Assembly (NCBI GenBank): GCA_002428365.1 | Contig: DIVW01000011.1 | Location: forward strand, 8,543-72,542 | Length of the DNA: 64,000 bases | Direction of reading: 5' to 3' | Source of the DNA: Propionibacteriaceae bacterium UBA6122 | GTDB lineage: Bacteria; Actinomycetota; Actinomycetes; Propionibacteriales; Propionibacteriaceae | Part shown: in pieces, positions 49,601-56,718 of the stretch | How the letters are laid out: each line of letters starts with the position of its first letter | Numbering within the stretch: the first letter of the stretch is position 1 | Notes under the pieces: model-generated | The model's input: only the letters and a program-made list of their open reading frames with translations | Told to the model about the DNA's origin: nothing | Database searches by the model: none | Translations under genes and position numbers: made by a program

Positions 49601-52600
49601 CGCCCTGGGCACGATGATCGGCGACACGCCGGTCATCGTGGTCGACGGCGGCGGCCAGGTTGCGATTGGCAAGACCCTGAATGTGGGCACCGGCTACTGG
49701 GCGCCGTCGCCAACCTTTGCCCTCCAGTGGTACCGGGCCGGGTATGCGATTGATGGCGCTACTGGTTACAGCTATGAGGTCACCGCTGCCGACGTCGGCA
49801 AGGCGATCACGGTCGCTCAGACCGGTAGTGCGACTGGCTATGCCAGCCTGACCAAGCTGTCCGATCCGACGGCTGAGGTGCCGGCCGGCACGTTTACTGC
49901 ACCGTCGGTGATCAGCGTTGCTGGTTCACTGGCGGTCGGCCAGACGCTGGTTGCTGATCCGGGCTCCTGGACGCCGACGCCGGATGCGTTGAGCTACCAG
50001 TGGCTCTCCGGTGGCGACGCTATTCCCGCCGCCACCTCGGCCAGCTACCGGCTCACGGCAGCCGATGAGGGCCAGGTGATTACCGTCCGCGTGACGGCCA
50101 CCAAGGCTGGCTATGCCAATGCTTCGGTCACCTCGACCAACACCACTGAGGTCGCCGCGGGCAGCTTCGTGACCGCCCAGCCGGTAGTCACTGGCACGGC
50201 GGAGTTTGGCCAGACGCTGAAGGCCACGGTTGACCCCTGGTCGCCGACGGCGAACCTGAGTTGGCAGTGGCTGCGTGATGGCAGCCCGATCGCTGGGGCG
50301 ACCGGCACCAACTATCAGTTGGGGACTACAGATATCGGTAAGGCGATCTCGGTGGGCCTGACCGGCTCGCTGGCTGGCTACACCGACACCACCGTCGTCT
50401 CTGAGCAGACCGCGGCGGTGGTCAAGGCCACCTTGACTGGTCCGACCGCGATCACCATCACCGGTGATCTGGCGGTTGGCCAGACCCTGAACGTGGCCGC
50501 AGCCACTTGGACGCCGACTCCGGACGCTTTCAGCTATCGCTGGCTGCGTGATGGGGTAGCGATCAGTGGTGCGACTTCGTCGTCCTACACCCTGGCGGCC
50601 GATGATCTGGCCAAGGTGGTCACGGTTGAGGTGACCGCGGTGAAGGCTGGTTACACCAGTCAGACCCTGGTTTCGGCTGATGGTGATCCGGTGGCGGCTA
50701 GCGCCTTCGTTGCCGATACGCCGACGATCAGCGGCAACGCGGTAGTCGATTCGACGCTGACTGCGCACGCGGGCACCTGGACGCCGACCCCGACCTCACT
50801 GACTTATGTGTGGCTGGCCGGCGGCGTGGCCATTGACGGCGCCACCGATGCCACCTTCGTGGTGAGCGCAGCCGAGGCCGGTAAGGCGATCACCGTTGAG
50901 GTGAGCGGCGCCAAGGACGGCTATGCCGATAAGACGGTGACGTCAGCGGCTACGGCCACGGTTGCGGCAGCTGAGTTGGCTGGTCCGGACGAGGTGAGTG
51001 TTGCTGGCAGCTTCGTGGTTGGTCAGACGCTGACCGCTGATGCTGGTACCTGGACTCCGGCCCCGGTTGGGGTTGGCTACCAGTGGCTGCGGGCCGGGGC
51101 AAACATCGACGGCGCCACCGATGCCACTTATGAGCTCACTGCCGCTGACGCTGGCAAGATCGTTACGGTCAAGGTGACCGCGACCAAGTCCGGCTATCGC
51201 ACGGTGACGCTGCGCTCGGTGGCAGCCGATTCCGTGGCCGCAGCCAGCTTTGTCCCCGCGACCCCAGTGATCGCTGGCTCGGCCACGGTCGGCTCCACCC
51301 TGACTGCCGAAGTCGGCACCTGGGCGCCGGTGCCGTCCGCCCTGGCCTACCAGTGGCGCCGGGACGGCAAGGCGATCGAGGACGCTACCTCGGAAACCTA
51401 TGAGGTGAGCTTGGCTGATGTCGGCAAGGCGATCACCGTTTCGGTGACTGGTAGCGCCGCTGGCTACGCCAACGAAACTGCAACCTCGGATCCCACCTCG
51501 CTGGTGCCAGCAGGCACCTTCACCGGGCCAGCCGAGATCGCGGTGAACGGTGCCCTGATCGTCGGGGAGACGCTGAGCGCTGACGTCGGTAGCTGGAGCC
51601 CGACTCCGGATTCCTTCAGCTACCAGTGGCTGCGCGACGGTTCGCCGATCAAGGGCGCCGAAGAGGCCACCCGCAAACTGACCGGCCTCGATGACGGTGC
51701 GCAGATCACCGTCGAGGTAACGGCATCGAGGTACGGCTACGAAAACCTGAGCCTCACCTCGACGGCCAGCGGCGCGGTAGCAAAGGGCAGTTTCGTCATT
51801 GAGGCGCCGACAATCGTCGGTCAGGGCCAGGTGGGCCGGACGCTGACCGCCAAGCCAGGCTCCTGGACGCCAACCCCAGATTCGTGGAGCTACCAGTGGT
51901 TCCGCGATGGTGTGGCCATTGACGGGGAGACCGAGGCGACCTACCTGCTGACGACCGACGACATCAACGCCAGCATCACGGTGGAAGTGTCGGGCAGCCT
52001 TGCGGGCTACAACACCTCCGCGTTGGTGGAGTCTGATCCGGTAGCAGTAGACCCGGCGGGCCACTTCGACGCTCCCGAGGACATCACGGTGGCCGGCGAA
52101 TTTGCTGTCGGCAACACGCTCTCGGCCTCCGCTGGGACGTGGACTCCGGCGGCCGAAAGCTACGGCTACCAGTGGTTGCGCTCCGGCGTCGCCATTGACG
52201 GTGCCACCGGCAGCACCTACCTACTGGCGGCTGCCGATCTGGGCAAGGTGGTCACGGTCAAGGTGACCGGCGCCAAGGCTGGCTACGTCACCGCCTCGGT
52301 GCGCTCCTCGGCTCCGTCGGCAGTGGGTGCCGGTAACTTCGCTGCCGGCCAACCGGTCCTGAGCGGAATTCCGCGGATTGGCCAGGTCCTTACGGTCAGC
52401 GCCGGTTCATGGTCGCCCACGCCAGCGACCTTGAGCTACCAGTGGTACCGCTCCGGCAGCCCGATCAGTGGCGCAGTCGGCACCAGTTACCAGGTGGTGG
52501 CAGCAGACGTCTGGAAGACCATCACGGTGACGGTCACCGCTCGGCTGGACGGTTACGCCCAGACCAGCGTCACCTCGAACGCGTCTACGGCAGTGCCGCT

Positions 52601-52874
52601 GGGCGTGCTGGCCGGTCCGAACCCGAGCATCTCGGGCAAGGTGAAGGTCAAGAAGACGCTGACGGCAAAGATCGGCACCTGGTCGCCCAAGCCCGATCGG
52701 ATCACCTACCAGTGGTACCGCTCAGGCAAGGTCATCAAGAAGGCCACCAAGGCCACCTACAAGCTGACCAAGTCCGATAAGGGCAAGAAGATCACCGTGA
52801 AGGTGACTGTGGTCAAGGCCGGTTACGCCACCCGAGTGGTGATCTCCAAGAGCACCGGCAAGGTGAAGAAGTAG
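43689..52874 (+). CDS. Giant secreted LRR and Ig-like repeat protein (3061 aa)
   Basis: A probable cell-surface adhesin or matrix protein. The signal peptide covers about residues 1-37 (ending PARA). Two leucine-rich blocks (43812-46640 and 47184-49067) contain six internalin-like modules; each opens with a cap of the form VxxxDxxFxxCLAxxL...LxC...IxDLxGA that has two Cys, and runs through LTSLDLSxNxIxDxxPL repeats. Sixteen Ig-like repeats of about 90 residues follow the pattern VGxTLTAxxGTWxPTPxxxxYQWLRDGxxIxGAT. The last repeat is very Lys-rich and there is no LPxTG or membrane helix. The ATG at 43689 is chosen from AAAGGG 6 nt upstream. Confidence 0.93.
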   Translation: MNRSSTLSKLVRGSAAMLVSLALGFGYLTVEALPARAEGETVTINDAGFAACLADALTVAGPTFEVAALNALSSLNCNNRSIADLAGAENLIGATSLSFASNAIRSVAPLGALESLESLDISGNHVVDLQPLAGAWSLLTLNAHEQTADWTIARDVATIVPTRLPYGEYPSTLTPSSSNLTIDAFGGALSAVAGQYTITFGGNEYGIGWDFDGVLTTKVIYPAVDVPDSNFAACLADELGLPRGSAFSSPMLAAITTLNCDNRGISDLTGAYALTGASSLSFANNNIYSVEPLNTGNFETATLNISGNHISDLSPLNLEFAAGLTATGQTVSWTIAPNVPTDIPLRWYNGWLPLTLISSSEDLTIADGQATGVSVGSYSITFSVDQDGRNFAGVLATTVDAGDVTVPDEGLAACLRERLSVSGSVFGSIELAGITGTLDCSSRAIADLTGAGALTGISTLNLSYNDLEAADLTSIGTLTNLATLNLAANKLTGVAALAGNTGLTSLNVSANKITDVSPLAALSLTTLDATAQSLSQTVEAATAADLTVKNLAGVLPTFDLPSGVTIDAGQVTAAGGIYDIPFTSGTAPVIYSGTFTVSSHLEVTFQDPAFSACVAASLDKPASTPTFSNLDLAYVPHVGCARQAVRYLGGAEYLTGLVSLDVSGNVISDVTPLAGLKWLTSLDLTDNNLIDVSALNGLASALQNLSLGGNQISSISALSGLTGVTNLDVSDNRLASLTGIGTMTQLLSLKASGNQLTSLPSLPGTFTRLRTIEVADNQLTSLAPLASLPTSKVKTLDISGNQITSITTAARFTLLATLKAARNKISDVTPLAPRTGLLSVDLSGNRISDLDGLGGHNQLMSLYLSGNEITDVSELATLPMLSELQIYDNQIVDLSPVSGLSSLLTLNARGQALSLGVIPQVATTLPMKDQAGSTPTLGTLPSGISVSDNSLVADAEGSYDLTFVSGNYDTNAIEYSGTVKVTSTYNTFTATPTPTITGTPKVDSTLTAHPGTWSPEPTFGYQWKADGADISGATSSTFNVTAAEVGKAITVTVTGTKDTYAATPVTSAATDVVAQATFTSPSKVTVTGWYTQGETLAASATWTPTPDSVSYVWLRDDVAIDGATSATYTLTGEDVGHAVAAQIAVTKAGYVADGLTSAAKTVAEGVAFPDLVLRSCVANALDKQAIYYTNAELATLTSLDCSNLGIYDLAGMENLTGLTSLNLSYNPLTDLTPLSTLTGLTSLNIEHTTLTELDGLGQLVNLTSLDASDNELTDISAVSTLTGLTSLELANNKLTSLSGLSALTGLTSLTASNNAIGDLTPLAGLSALVTPDVTGQVLTVTVEGDTATSLTMKDIAGVLPSYVLPSGVSIADGKITAAAGVYFIDFANVAAHEGDPAYFSGFIRLESHIDVSISDLGFASCLAAKVGLPASTTTFSNIDLANIYDLSCADRTIFSIEGAQYLTNIGYLDFDDNSITDITPLANLKTTLASLKLRGNELDSVAALANHSGLQNLYISGNRLSDLTPLASAADLRVVEVSDNSLTTLDGLGNHANLLTVTASGNALTSLAAVATLPRIVTLDVSNNQLTSVSELSTSTATTRLKTLTIASNRIASISTLSRFTKLATLRAANNKISDLTPLTGLTQLLEVDLTNNQVASLAGLSGHNVLITARLSGNQLTDVTTLGDLPILGLVELYDNRIADVSPLAGVISRYGVVNATNQSVSMAAVPQVATAMGLKDLTGVTPTVGTLPDGVSVDSGAVSVPAEGSYSVPFSSGDLLVDGSAFSGTLTVTAAYHTFATATPTISGTPKVAATLTAHTGSWNPEPAFAYQWKADGADITGATETTFTPTAAERGKTISVTVTGTKDTYAAASATSAETSVVAAGTFTAPSQIGVSGTVAVGQMLTADAGTWTPTPDSVSYQWLRDGSSITGATDSTYTLTTSDAGKAVAVQVVVAKTGYLDTVARSTATTVALGTMIGDTPVIVVDGGGQVAIGKTLNVGTGYWAPSPTFALQWYRAGYAIDGATGYSYEVTAADVGKAITVAQTGSATGYASLTKLSDPTAEVPAGTFTAPSVISVAGSLAVGQTLVADPGSWTPTPDALSYQWLSGGDAIPAATSASYRLTAADEGQVITVRVTATKAGYANASVTSTNTTEVAAGSFVTAQPVVTGTAEFGQTLKATVDPWSPTANLSWQWLRDGSPIAGATGTNYQLGTTDIGKAISVGLTGSLAGYTDTTVVSEQTAAVVKATLTGPTAITITGDLAVGQTLNVAAATWTPTPDAFSYRWLRDGVAISGATSSSYTLAADDLAKVVTVEVTAVKAGYTSQTLVSADGDPVAASAFVADTPTISGNAVVDSTLTAHAGTWTPTPTSLTYVWLAGGVAIDGATDATFVVSAAEAGKAITVEVSGAKDGYADKTVTSAATATVAAAELAGPDEVSVAGSFVVGQTLTADAGTWTPAPVGVGYQWLRAGANIDGATDATYELTAADAGKIVTVKVTATKSGYRTVTLRSVAADSVAAASFVPATPVIAGSATVGSTLTAEVGTWAPVPSALAYQWRRDGKAIEDATSETYEVSLADVGKAITVSVTGSAAGYANETATSDPTSLVPAGTFTGPAEIAVNGALIVGETLSADVGSWSPTPDSFSYQWLRDGSPIKGAEEATRKLTGLDDGAQITVEVTASRYGYENLSLTSTASGAVAKGSFVIEAPTIVGQGQVGRTLTAKPGSWTPTPDSWSYQWFRDGVAIDGETEATYLLTTDDINASITVEVSGSLAGYNTSALVESDPVAVDPAGHFDAPEDITVAGEFAVGNTLSASAGTWTPAAESYGYQWLRSGVAIDGATGSTYLLAAADLGKVVTVKVTGAKAGYVTASVRSSAPSAVGAGNFAAGQPVLSGIPRIGQVLTVSAGSWSPTPATLSYQWYRSGSPISGAVGTSYQVVAADVWKTITVTVTARLDGYAQTSVTSNASTAVPLGVLAGPNPSISGKVKVKKTLTAKIGTWSPKPDRITYQWYRSGKVIKKATKATYKLTKSDKGKKITVKVTVVKAGYATRVVISKSTGKVKK
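43812..46640 (+). repeat. LRR block 1: four capped modules
   Basis: Modules open at 43812, 44358, 44898 and 45495. Each cap carries two Cys and each module ends in a beta segment like YDIPFTSGTAPVIYSGTF; the fourth is by far the longest. Confidence 0.8.
46641..47183 (+). repeat. Ig-like repeats 1-2
   Basis: Two repeats of about 90 codons, first type A (TPTITGTPKVDSTLTA) then type B (TFTSPSKVTVTG), placed between the two LRR blocks. Confidence 0.8.
47184..49067 (+). repeat. LRR block 2: two capped modules
   Basis: Modules open at 47184 and 47919. Repeats such as LTGLTSLNLSYNPLTDLTPL are of the 22-residue bacterial LRR class. Confidence 0.8.
49068..52871 (+). repeat. Ig-like repeats 3-16 in alternating A/B order
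   Basis: Fourteen repeats that alternate between type A (about FVxxxPxIxGxxxVGxTLTA) and type B (about TFTGPxxIxVxGxxxVGQTL), giving a super-repeat of about 180 residues. The last unit is Lys-rich. Confidence 0.8.
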
Positions 52875-52896
52875 GTCACCACTGGATACCGGTCGG

Positions 52897-52932
52897 CCCC
52901 GGACCCGCCCAGTTGGGCGGGTCCGGGGTTTT
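52897..52932 (+). terminator. Strong intrinsic terminator of the giant gene
   Basis: Perfect 14-bp stem CCCCGGACCCGCCC (52897-52910) and complement (52915-52928), loop AGTT, then TTTT. Confidence 0.93.
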
Positions 52933-52978
52933 CCCCGGTTTGAGCCCTAGCCGGGGTCCAAAACCGGTGCCCGGTCAA

Positions 52979-52984
52979 TAGGGT
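52979..52984 (+). promoter_or_regulatory. Leaderless-type -10 box of the DUF4870 gene
   Basis: TAGGGT lies 6 nt before the ATG; the intervening GGAGAC is too close to act as a normal ribosome-binding site. Confidence 0.5.
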
Positions 52985-52990
52985 GGAGAC

Positions 52991-53755
52991 ATGTCCGAGA
53001 ACACCAATGAGGAAAGCCAGGTTCCGGCCTGGGAGGAATCAACCCCCACCGATACTGCCCCGGTAGAACCGGCGGCGGACTTCCTGAGCCTCGATGAGCA
53101 AGAGCCGACTGCGGCCCCGTCCCCTGATTTGGAGGCCGCGGACGCACCAGTGGCGGCCACCCCCATCGCGGGGCCCGACGAGCTGGACTTGGCCGACCCG
53201 CAGCAGGTGGCCCAGGTCACCTACGGCCAGACTCAGCAGGCCTACGAGCAGCCGCAGCCCCAACAGCAGCCCTACGCACCGCAGCAGCCCTACGCACCGC
53301 AGCAGCCGTACGCACCGCAGCAGCCGTACGCACCGCAGCAGTCCTACCCCCAGCCGCCTCAGCAGGGCTACCAGCCCGGATACGCCCCGGTGCCGGTGGC
53401 TGGCGGGTATTCGCAGACGAGCTGGGCCGAAGAGAACACCTGGGCCGCCGCCGCGCACTGGTCTGCCTTGGTGGCCAGCATCGTCGGCCTGGGCTTCGCC
53501 GGTCCGTTGCTGGTGTACCTGATCAAGGGTCCCGAGAGTCAGCGGGTCAAGGCAGCAGCGGCCGAATCGCTGAACTTCGAGATCACCTTCATCCTTGCCA
53601 TGCTTGCTTCGATCGTGGCGATGTTCGTGCTCGTTGGCTTCGTCACGATATTCGTCTTCCCGATCGTGTGGTTGGTGTTGCGGATCGTCGCCTCGGTGGC
53701 GGCGGCCAAGGGTGAGGACTACCGCTACCCGTTCGCGATTCGCCTAGTGAGCTGA
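52991..53755 (+). CDS. DUF4870 membrane protein with a Gln/Pro repeat region
   Basis: A 254-residue protein. An acidic N-terminus (residues 1-75) is followed by a low-complexity stretch with four exact YAPQQP units, then a DUF4870 domain (about 145-254: ENTWAAAAHWSALVASIVGLGFAGPLLVYLIKG, three to four membrane helices). DUF4870 proteins are of unknown function. The repeat region should project into the cytosol as a flexible arm. It stands alone between a strong terminator and purF. Confidence 0.88.
   Translation: MSENTNEESQVPAWEESTPTDTAPVEPAADFLSLDEQEPTAAPSPDLEAADAPVAATPIAGPDELDLADPQQVAQVTYGQTQQAYEQPQPQQQPYAPQQPYAPQQPYAPQQPYAPQQSYPQPPQQGYQPGYAPVPVAGGYSQTSWAEENTWAAAAHWSALVASIVGLGFAGPLLVYLIKGPESQRVKAAAAESLNFEITFILAMLASIVAMFVLVGFVTIFVFPIVWLVLRIVASVAAAKGEDYRYPFAIRLVS
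53272..53343 (+). repeat. 18-bp tandem repeat, four copies
   Basis: TACGCACCGCAGCAGCC plus one variable base, four times in frame, encoding YAPQQP. It is a likely site of copy-number change. Confidence 0.85.
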
Positions 53756-53785
53756 ACTCGGTCACAACCGGGCCAGCCGCGCCGA

Positions 53786-53791
53786 TAGACT
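53786..53791 (+). promoter_or_regulatory. Leaderless-type -10 box of purF
   Basis: TAGACT lies 6 nt before the GTG start of purF. Confidence 0.55.
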
Positions 53792-53797
53792 GGGCGC

Positions 53798-55255
53798 GTG
53801 CTGAGCCCGGTTGACGACTCCTATTGCGACGACCCGGGACCTCGCGACGCTTGCGGCGTGTTCGGAGTGTGGGCGCCAGGCGAGGAAGTAGCCAAACTCA
53901 CCTACTTCGGGCTGTACGCCCTGCAACACCGCGGCCAAGAGTCAGCGGGCATGGCGGTCAGCAATGGTGAGCGCATCATGGTCTTCAAAGACATGGGCCT
54001 GGTCTCCCAAGTCTTCAATGAATCAACCTTGAATTCCCTGTCTGGGCACCTGGCGGTCGGCCACTGCCGCTACTCCACCACCGGAGCCAGCACCTGGAGC
54101 AATGCTCAGCCCACCTTCCGCGGCACCCCCGACTACGGCATCGCGCTGGCTCACAACGGCAACCTGACCAATACCGATGAGTTGCAGGAATGGCTGGAGA
54201 CCTCCGCCGAGGCCCCTGAGGTGCCTCGTAAAGACAAGATGGACTCCACCTCCGATACTGCTTTGGTGACCGCGCTGCTCACCGTCCATGGCGGCAACGG
54301 CTTGCGTGAAGCGGCCCTGGAAGTGCTGCCCCGGTTGCGCGGCGCCTTCTGCCTGGTGTTCAGCAATGAGCACACCCTGTTCGCCGCGCGGGACCCGCAG
54401 GGCATCCACCCGCTGGTGCTGGGCCGGCTCGCGAACGGCTGGGTGGTCGCCAGCGAAACCGCTGCCCTGGACATCATTGGTGCCAGTCTGATTCGCGAGG
54501 TCGAGCCCGGCGAACTGGTCTCGGTGGATGCCTCGGGGCTGAGTAGCGTCCGATTCGCCGAAGCCGACCCCAAGGGCTGCCTGTTTGAGTATGTCTACCT
54601 GGCCCGCCCCGACACCCTGATTTCCGGGCGCCGGGTGCATGCCGTCCGGGTCGAAATCGGCCGGACGCTCGCCCTTGAGTACCCGGTTGATGCCGACATG
54701 GTGATTCCCACTCCGGAATCGGGCACGCCATCGGCGATCGGCTATGCCGAGGCTTCCGGAATCCCGTTCGGCCTGGGTTTGGTGAAGAACTCCTATGTCG
54801 GGCGGACGTTCATTCAGCCATCGCAGACGATTCGCCAGCTGGGGATCCGGCTGAAGCTCAACCCGATCCGCGACGTGATCGAGGGCAAGCGGTTAGTGGT
54901 GGTCGACGACTCGATCGTGCGGGGCAACACCCAGCGGGCGCTGGTGAAGATGTTGCGCGAAGCCGGTGCTGCCGAAGTGCACGTCCGGATCGCCTCCCCG
55001 CCGGTGCAATGGCCATGTTTTTACGGCATCGATTTCGCCACGAGGGCCGAGCTGATCGCTCCTGGGCTGAGCATCGATGAGATCTGCCGCTCGCTGGGGG
55101 CCGATTCGCTCGGCTACATCAGTATCGAGGGCCTGACTGCGTCAACGGGCGTCTCTGGGAAGAAGCTGTGCCGGGCCTGCTTCGACGGGCACTACCCGAT
55201 GCCGGTTCCGGCCGACCGGGCCCAGGAGATGGGATTGGAGAACAACCTTGGTTGA
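53798..55255 (+). CDS. purF: Amidophosphoribosyltransferase
   Basis: First committed step of purine synthesis: PRPP and glutamine give phosphoribosylamine. The 485-residue protein has a short propeptide before the catalytic Cys19 (DACGVFGVWAPG), as in the self-processing Bacillus-type enzyme, the glutaminase LYALQHRGQESAG and LAHNGNLTN motifs, and the PRPP loop VVVDDSIVRGNTQ. A C-terminal Cys pair (KKLCRACFDGHYPMPV) fits the iron-sulfur type. It overlaps purM by 8 bp. The GTG start is supported by the TAGACT box. Confidence 0.97.
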   Translation: MLSPVDDSYCDDPGPRDACGVFGVWAPGEEVAKLTYFGLYALQHRGQESAGMAVSNGERIMVFKDMGLVSQVFNESTLNSLSGHLAVGHCRYSTTGASTWSNAQPTFRGTPDYGIALAHNGNLTNTDELQEWLETSAEAPEVPRKDKMDSTSDTALVTALLTVHGGNGLREAALEVLPRLRGAFCLVFSNEHTLFAARDPQGIHPLVLGRLANGWVVASETAALDIIGASLIREVEPGELVSVDASGLSSVRFAEADPKGCLFEYVYLARPDTLISGRRVHAVRVEIGRTLALEYPVDADMVIPTPESGTPSAIGYAEASGIPFGLGLVKNSYVGRTFIQPSQTIRQLGIRLKLNPIRDVIEGKRLVVVDDSIVRGNTQRALVKMLREAGAAEVHVRIASPPVQWPCFYGIDFATRAELIAPGLSIDEICRSLGADSLGYISIEGLTASTGVSGKKLCRACFDGHYPMPVPADRAQEMGLENNLG

Positions 55256-56309
55256 GCAGAGCGCCTACGCCGCGGCTGGCGTCGACATCGAGGCCGGTGA
55301 TCGTGCCGTTGAGCTGATGAAGGACGCCGTGGCGCGCAGCCACCGTCCGGAGGTGCTCGGTGGCCTTGGTGGTTTTGCCGGCTTCTTCGACGCCTCCGCG
55401 TTGGCGAAGTATCGGCACCCGGTGCTGGCCACCTCCACTGACGGCGTGGGCACCAAGGTTGCTATCGCCGGTGCCATGGGGGTCTATGACACCATCGGCT
55501 GGGACCTGATCGGCATGCTGGTTGATGATCTGGTGGTGACTGGGGCTGAGCCGCTGTTCGTCACCGACTACATCGCCTGCGGCAAGGTCTACCCCGAGCG
55601 CATCGCTGCGATCGTCGGTGGTGTTGCCGCCGCCTGTACCGCGGCCGGCGCTGCTTTGCTGGGTGGGGAAACCGCTGAACACCCTGGTCTGCTCGGTAGC
55701 GAGGAGTTCGACATGGCCGGGGCCACTACGGGTGTGGTGGAGTTCGACGAGATCCTGGGCCCTGACCGGGTTGTCGGCGGCGATGTGGCGCTGGCCCTGG
55801 CGTCCTCCGGTTTGCACTCCAATGGCTACTCGTTGGTGCGCCACGTGTTCGCCTCCGCTGGCTGGGAACTGACCCGAGAGGTGCCAGAGTTCGGCCGGGC
55901 TTTAGGCGAGGAACTACTGACTCCGACCCGGGTGTACGCGCGTGACCTACTCGCGGTGATCCGGGCGGTTGAGGTGCATGCAATCAGTCACATCACCGGC
56001 GGTGGTCTGGCCAACAATCTGGTGCGGGTGCTCCCGGCAGGAGTGCAGGTGGAGATCGATCGGGGCACTTGGACCCCGCCAGCGGTCTTCGACCTTGTCC
56101 AGCGCTTGGGCGCGGTGTCTCAGCCCGATATTGAGGCCACTCTTAACCAAGGCGTCGGCATGGTGATGATGCTCCCGGAAAGCTCGGTCGCCGCCGCGCA
56201 GCAGTTGCTCTCGGCTGCGGGTATCGACTCGTGGGTGGCTGGCTCGGCGACGGCCGTGCCAGGGGCAGTAGCACGGGTCGATCTGCGCGGTGCGCACCCG
56301 TCCCGCTGA
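55248..56309 (+). CDS. purM: AIR synthetase (FGAM cyclo-ligase)
   Basis: ATP-dependent ring closure of FGAM to AIR. The 353 residues start SAYAAAGVDIEAGDRAVELM; the ATP/Mg loop is TSTDGVGTKVAIAG, followed by DLIGMLVDDLVVTGAEPLFVTDY, GGETAEHPG and SSGLHSNGYSLVR. The TTG at 55248 is taken as start because TGGAG stands 8 nt before it and no other start fits; it lies inside the end of purF, so the two are coupled. Confidence 0.96.
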   Translation: MVEQSAYAAAGVDIEAGDRAVELMKDAVARSHRPEVLGGLGGFAGFFDASALAKYRHPVLATSTDGVGTKVAIAGAMGVYDTIGWDLIGMLVDDLVVTGAEPLFVTDYIACGKVYPERIAAIVGGVAAACTAAGAALLGGETAEHPGLLGSEEFDMAGATTGVVEFDEILGPDRVVGGDVALALASSGLHSNGYSLVRHVFASAGWELTREVPEFGRALGEELLTPTRVYARDLLAVIRAVEVHAISHITGGGLANNLVRVLPAGVQVEIDRGTWTPPAVFDLVQRLGAVSQPDIEATLNQGVGMVMMLPESSVAAAQQLLSAAGIDSWVAGSATAVPGAVARVDLRGAHPSR

Positions 56310-56418
56310 GGCGGCTCGTCTTTGCGTTGGACCTCCGATTAGGTACCCTAGCCTCACGACGAAACCAGATCATTTACGCGGCTCGACCGCATGACAGGCG
56401 AGGGGGCTGACCCGACCT

Positions 56419-56658
56419 ATGGGGCGCGGCCGTGCTAAAGCGAAGCAGACGAGAGTCGCTCGCGATCTCAAATACCGTTCCTACTCAACCGACTTCACCT
56501 CGCTTGAGCGCGAGTTGCGCGGCGAAGCTGACGGTGTAGAGCCGGAGAAAGTACCGGAAGAGGAGGTTGAAGAGGTTGAAGATGATCCATACGCCGACCT
56601 CGCCAGCCGCTACTCCGGCGACGATGATCACCCTGGCGTTTTCCGCCAGATCGGCTGA
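56419..56658 (+). CDS. DUF3073 family protein
   Basis: A 79-residue protein with the conserved actinobacterial start MGRGRAKAKQTRVARDLKY, then YSTDFTSLERELRG, an acidic middle (EEEVEEVEDDPYADLASRY) and a short tail. The function of DUF3073 is unknown; the basic head and acidic centre suggest a nucleic-acid- or ribosome-associated protein, but that is a guess. GAGGGGG about 12 nt before the ATG is the ribosome-binding site. Placement next to purM is common in actinobacteria. Confidence 0.92.
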   Translation: MGRGRAKAKQTRVARDLKYRSYSTDFTSLERELRGEADGVEPEKVPEEEVEEVEDDPYADLASRYSGDDDHPGVFRQIG

Positions 56659-56680
56659 CTTCGCCTGATCCACCTTGAAC

Positions 56681-56696
56681 AGGGCCCTTAGGCCTT
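56681..56696 (+). terminator. Weak hairpin after the DUF3073 gene
   Basis: AGGGCC-CTTA-GGCCTT forms a 6-bp stem with one G-U pair. There is no real U-tract. Confidence 0.35.
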
Positions 56697-56718
56697 GCTC
56701 CTTGTTGCGCGCCTGCGT

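Noticed and set aside
49068..52871. Long repeated DNA that could be a mobile or satellite array
   Set aside because: It is one intact reading frame whose repeats match the Ig-like protein units; no transposase or terminal repeats are present.
53272..53343. Possible CRISPR-like or tandem non-coding array
   Set aside because: The 18-bp units are contiguous without spacers and read in frame as YAPQQP inside the DUF4870 gene.
56326..56350. DtxR/IdeR-type iron box before the DUF3073 gene
   Set aside because: Only the first six bases (TTAGGT) fit; the second half of the palindrome does not match.
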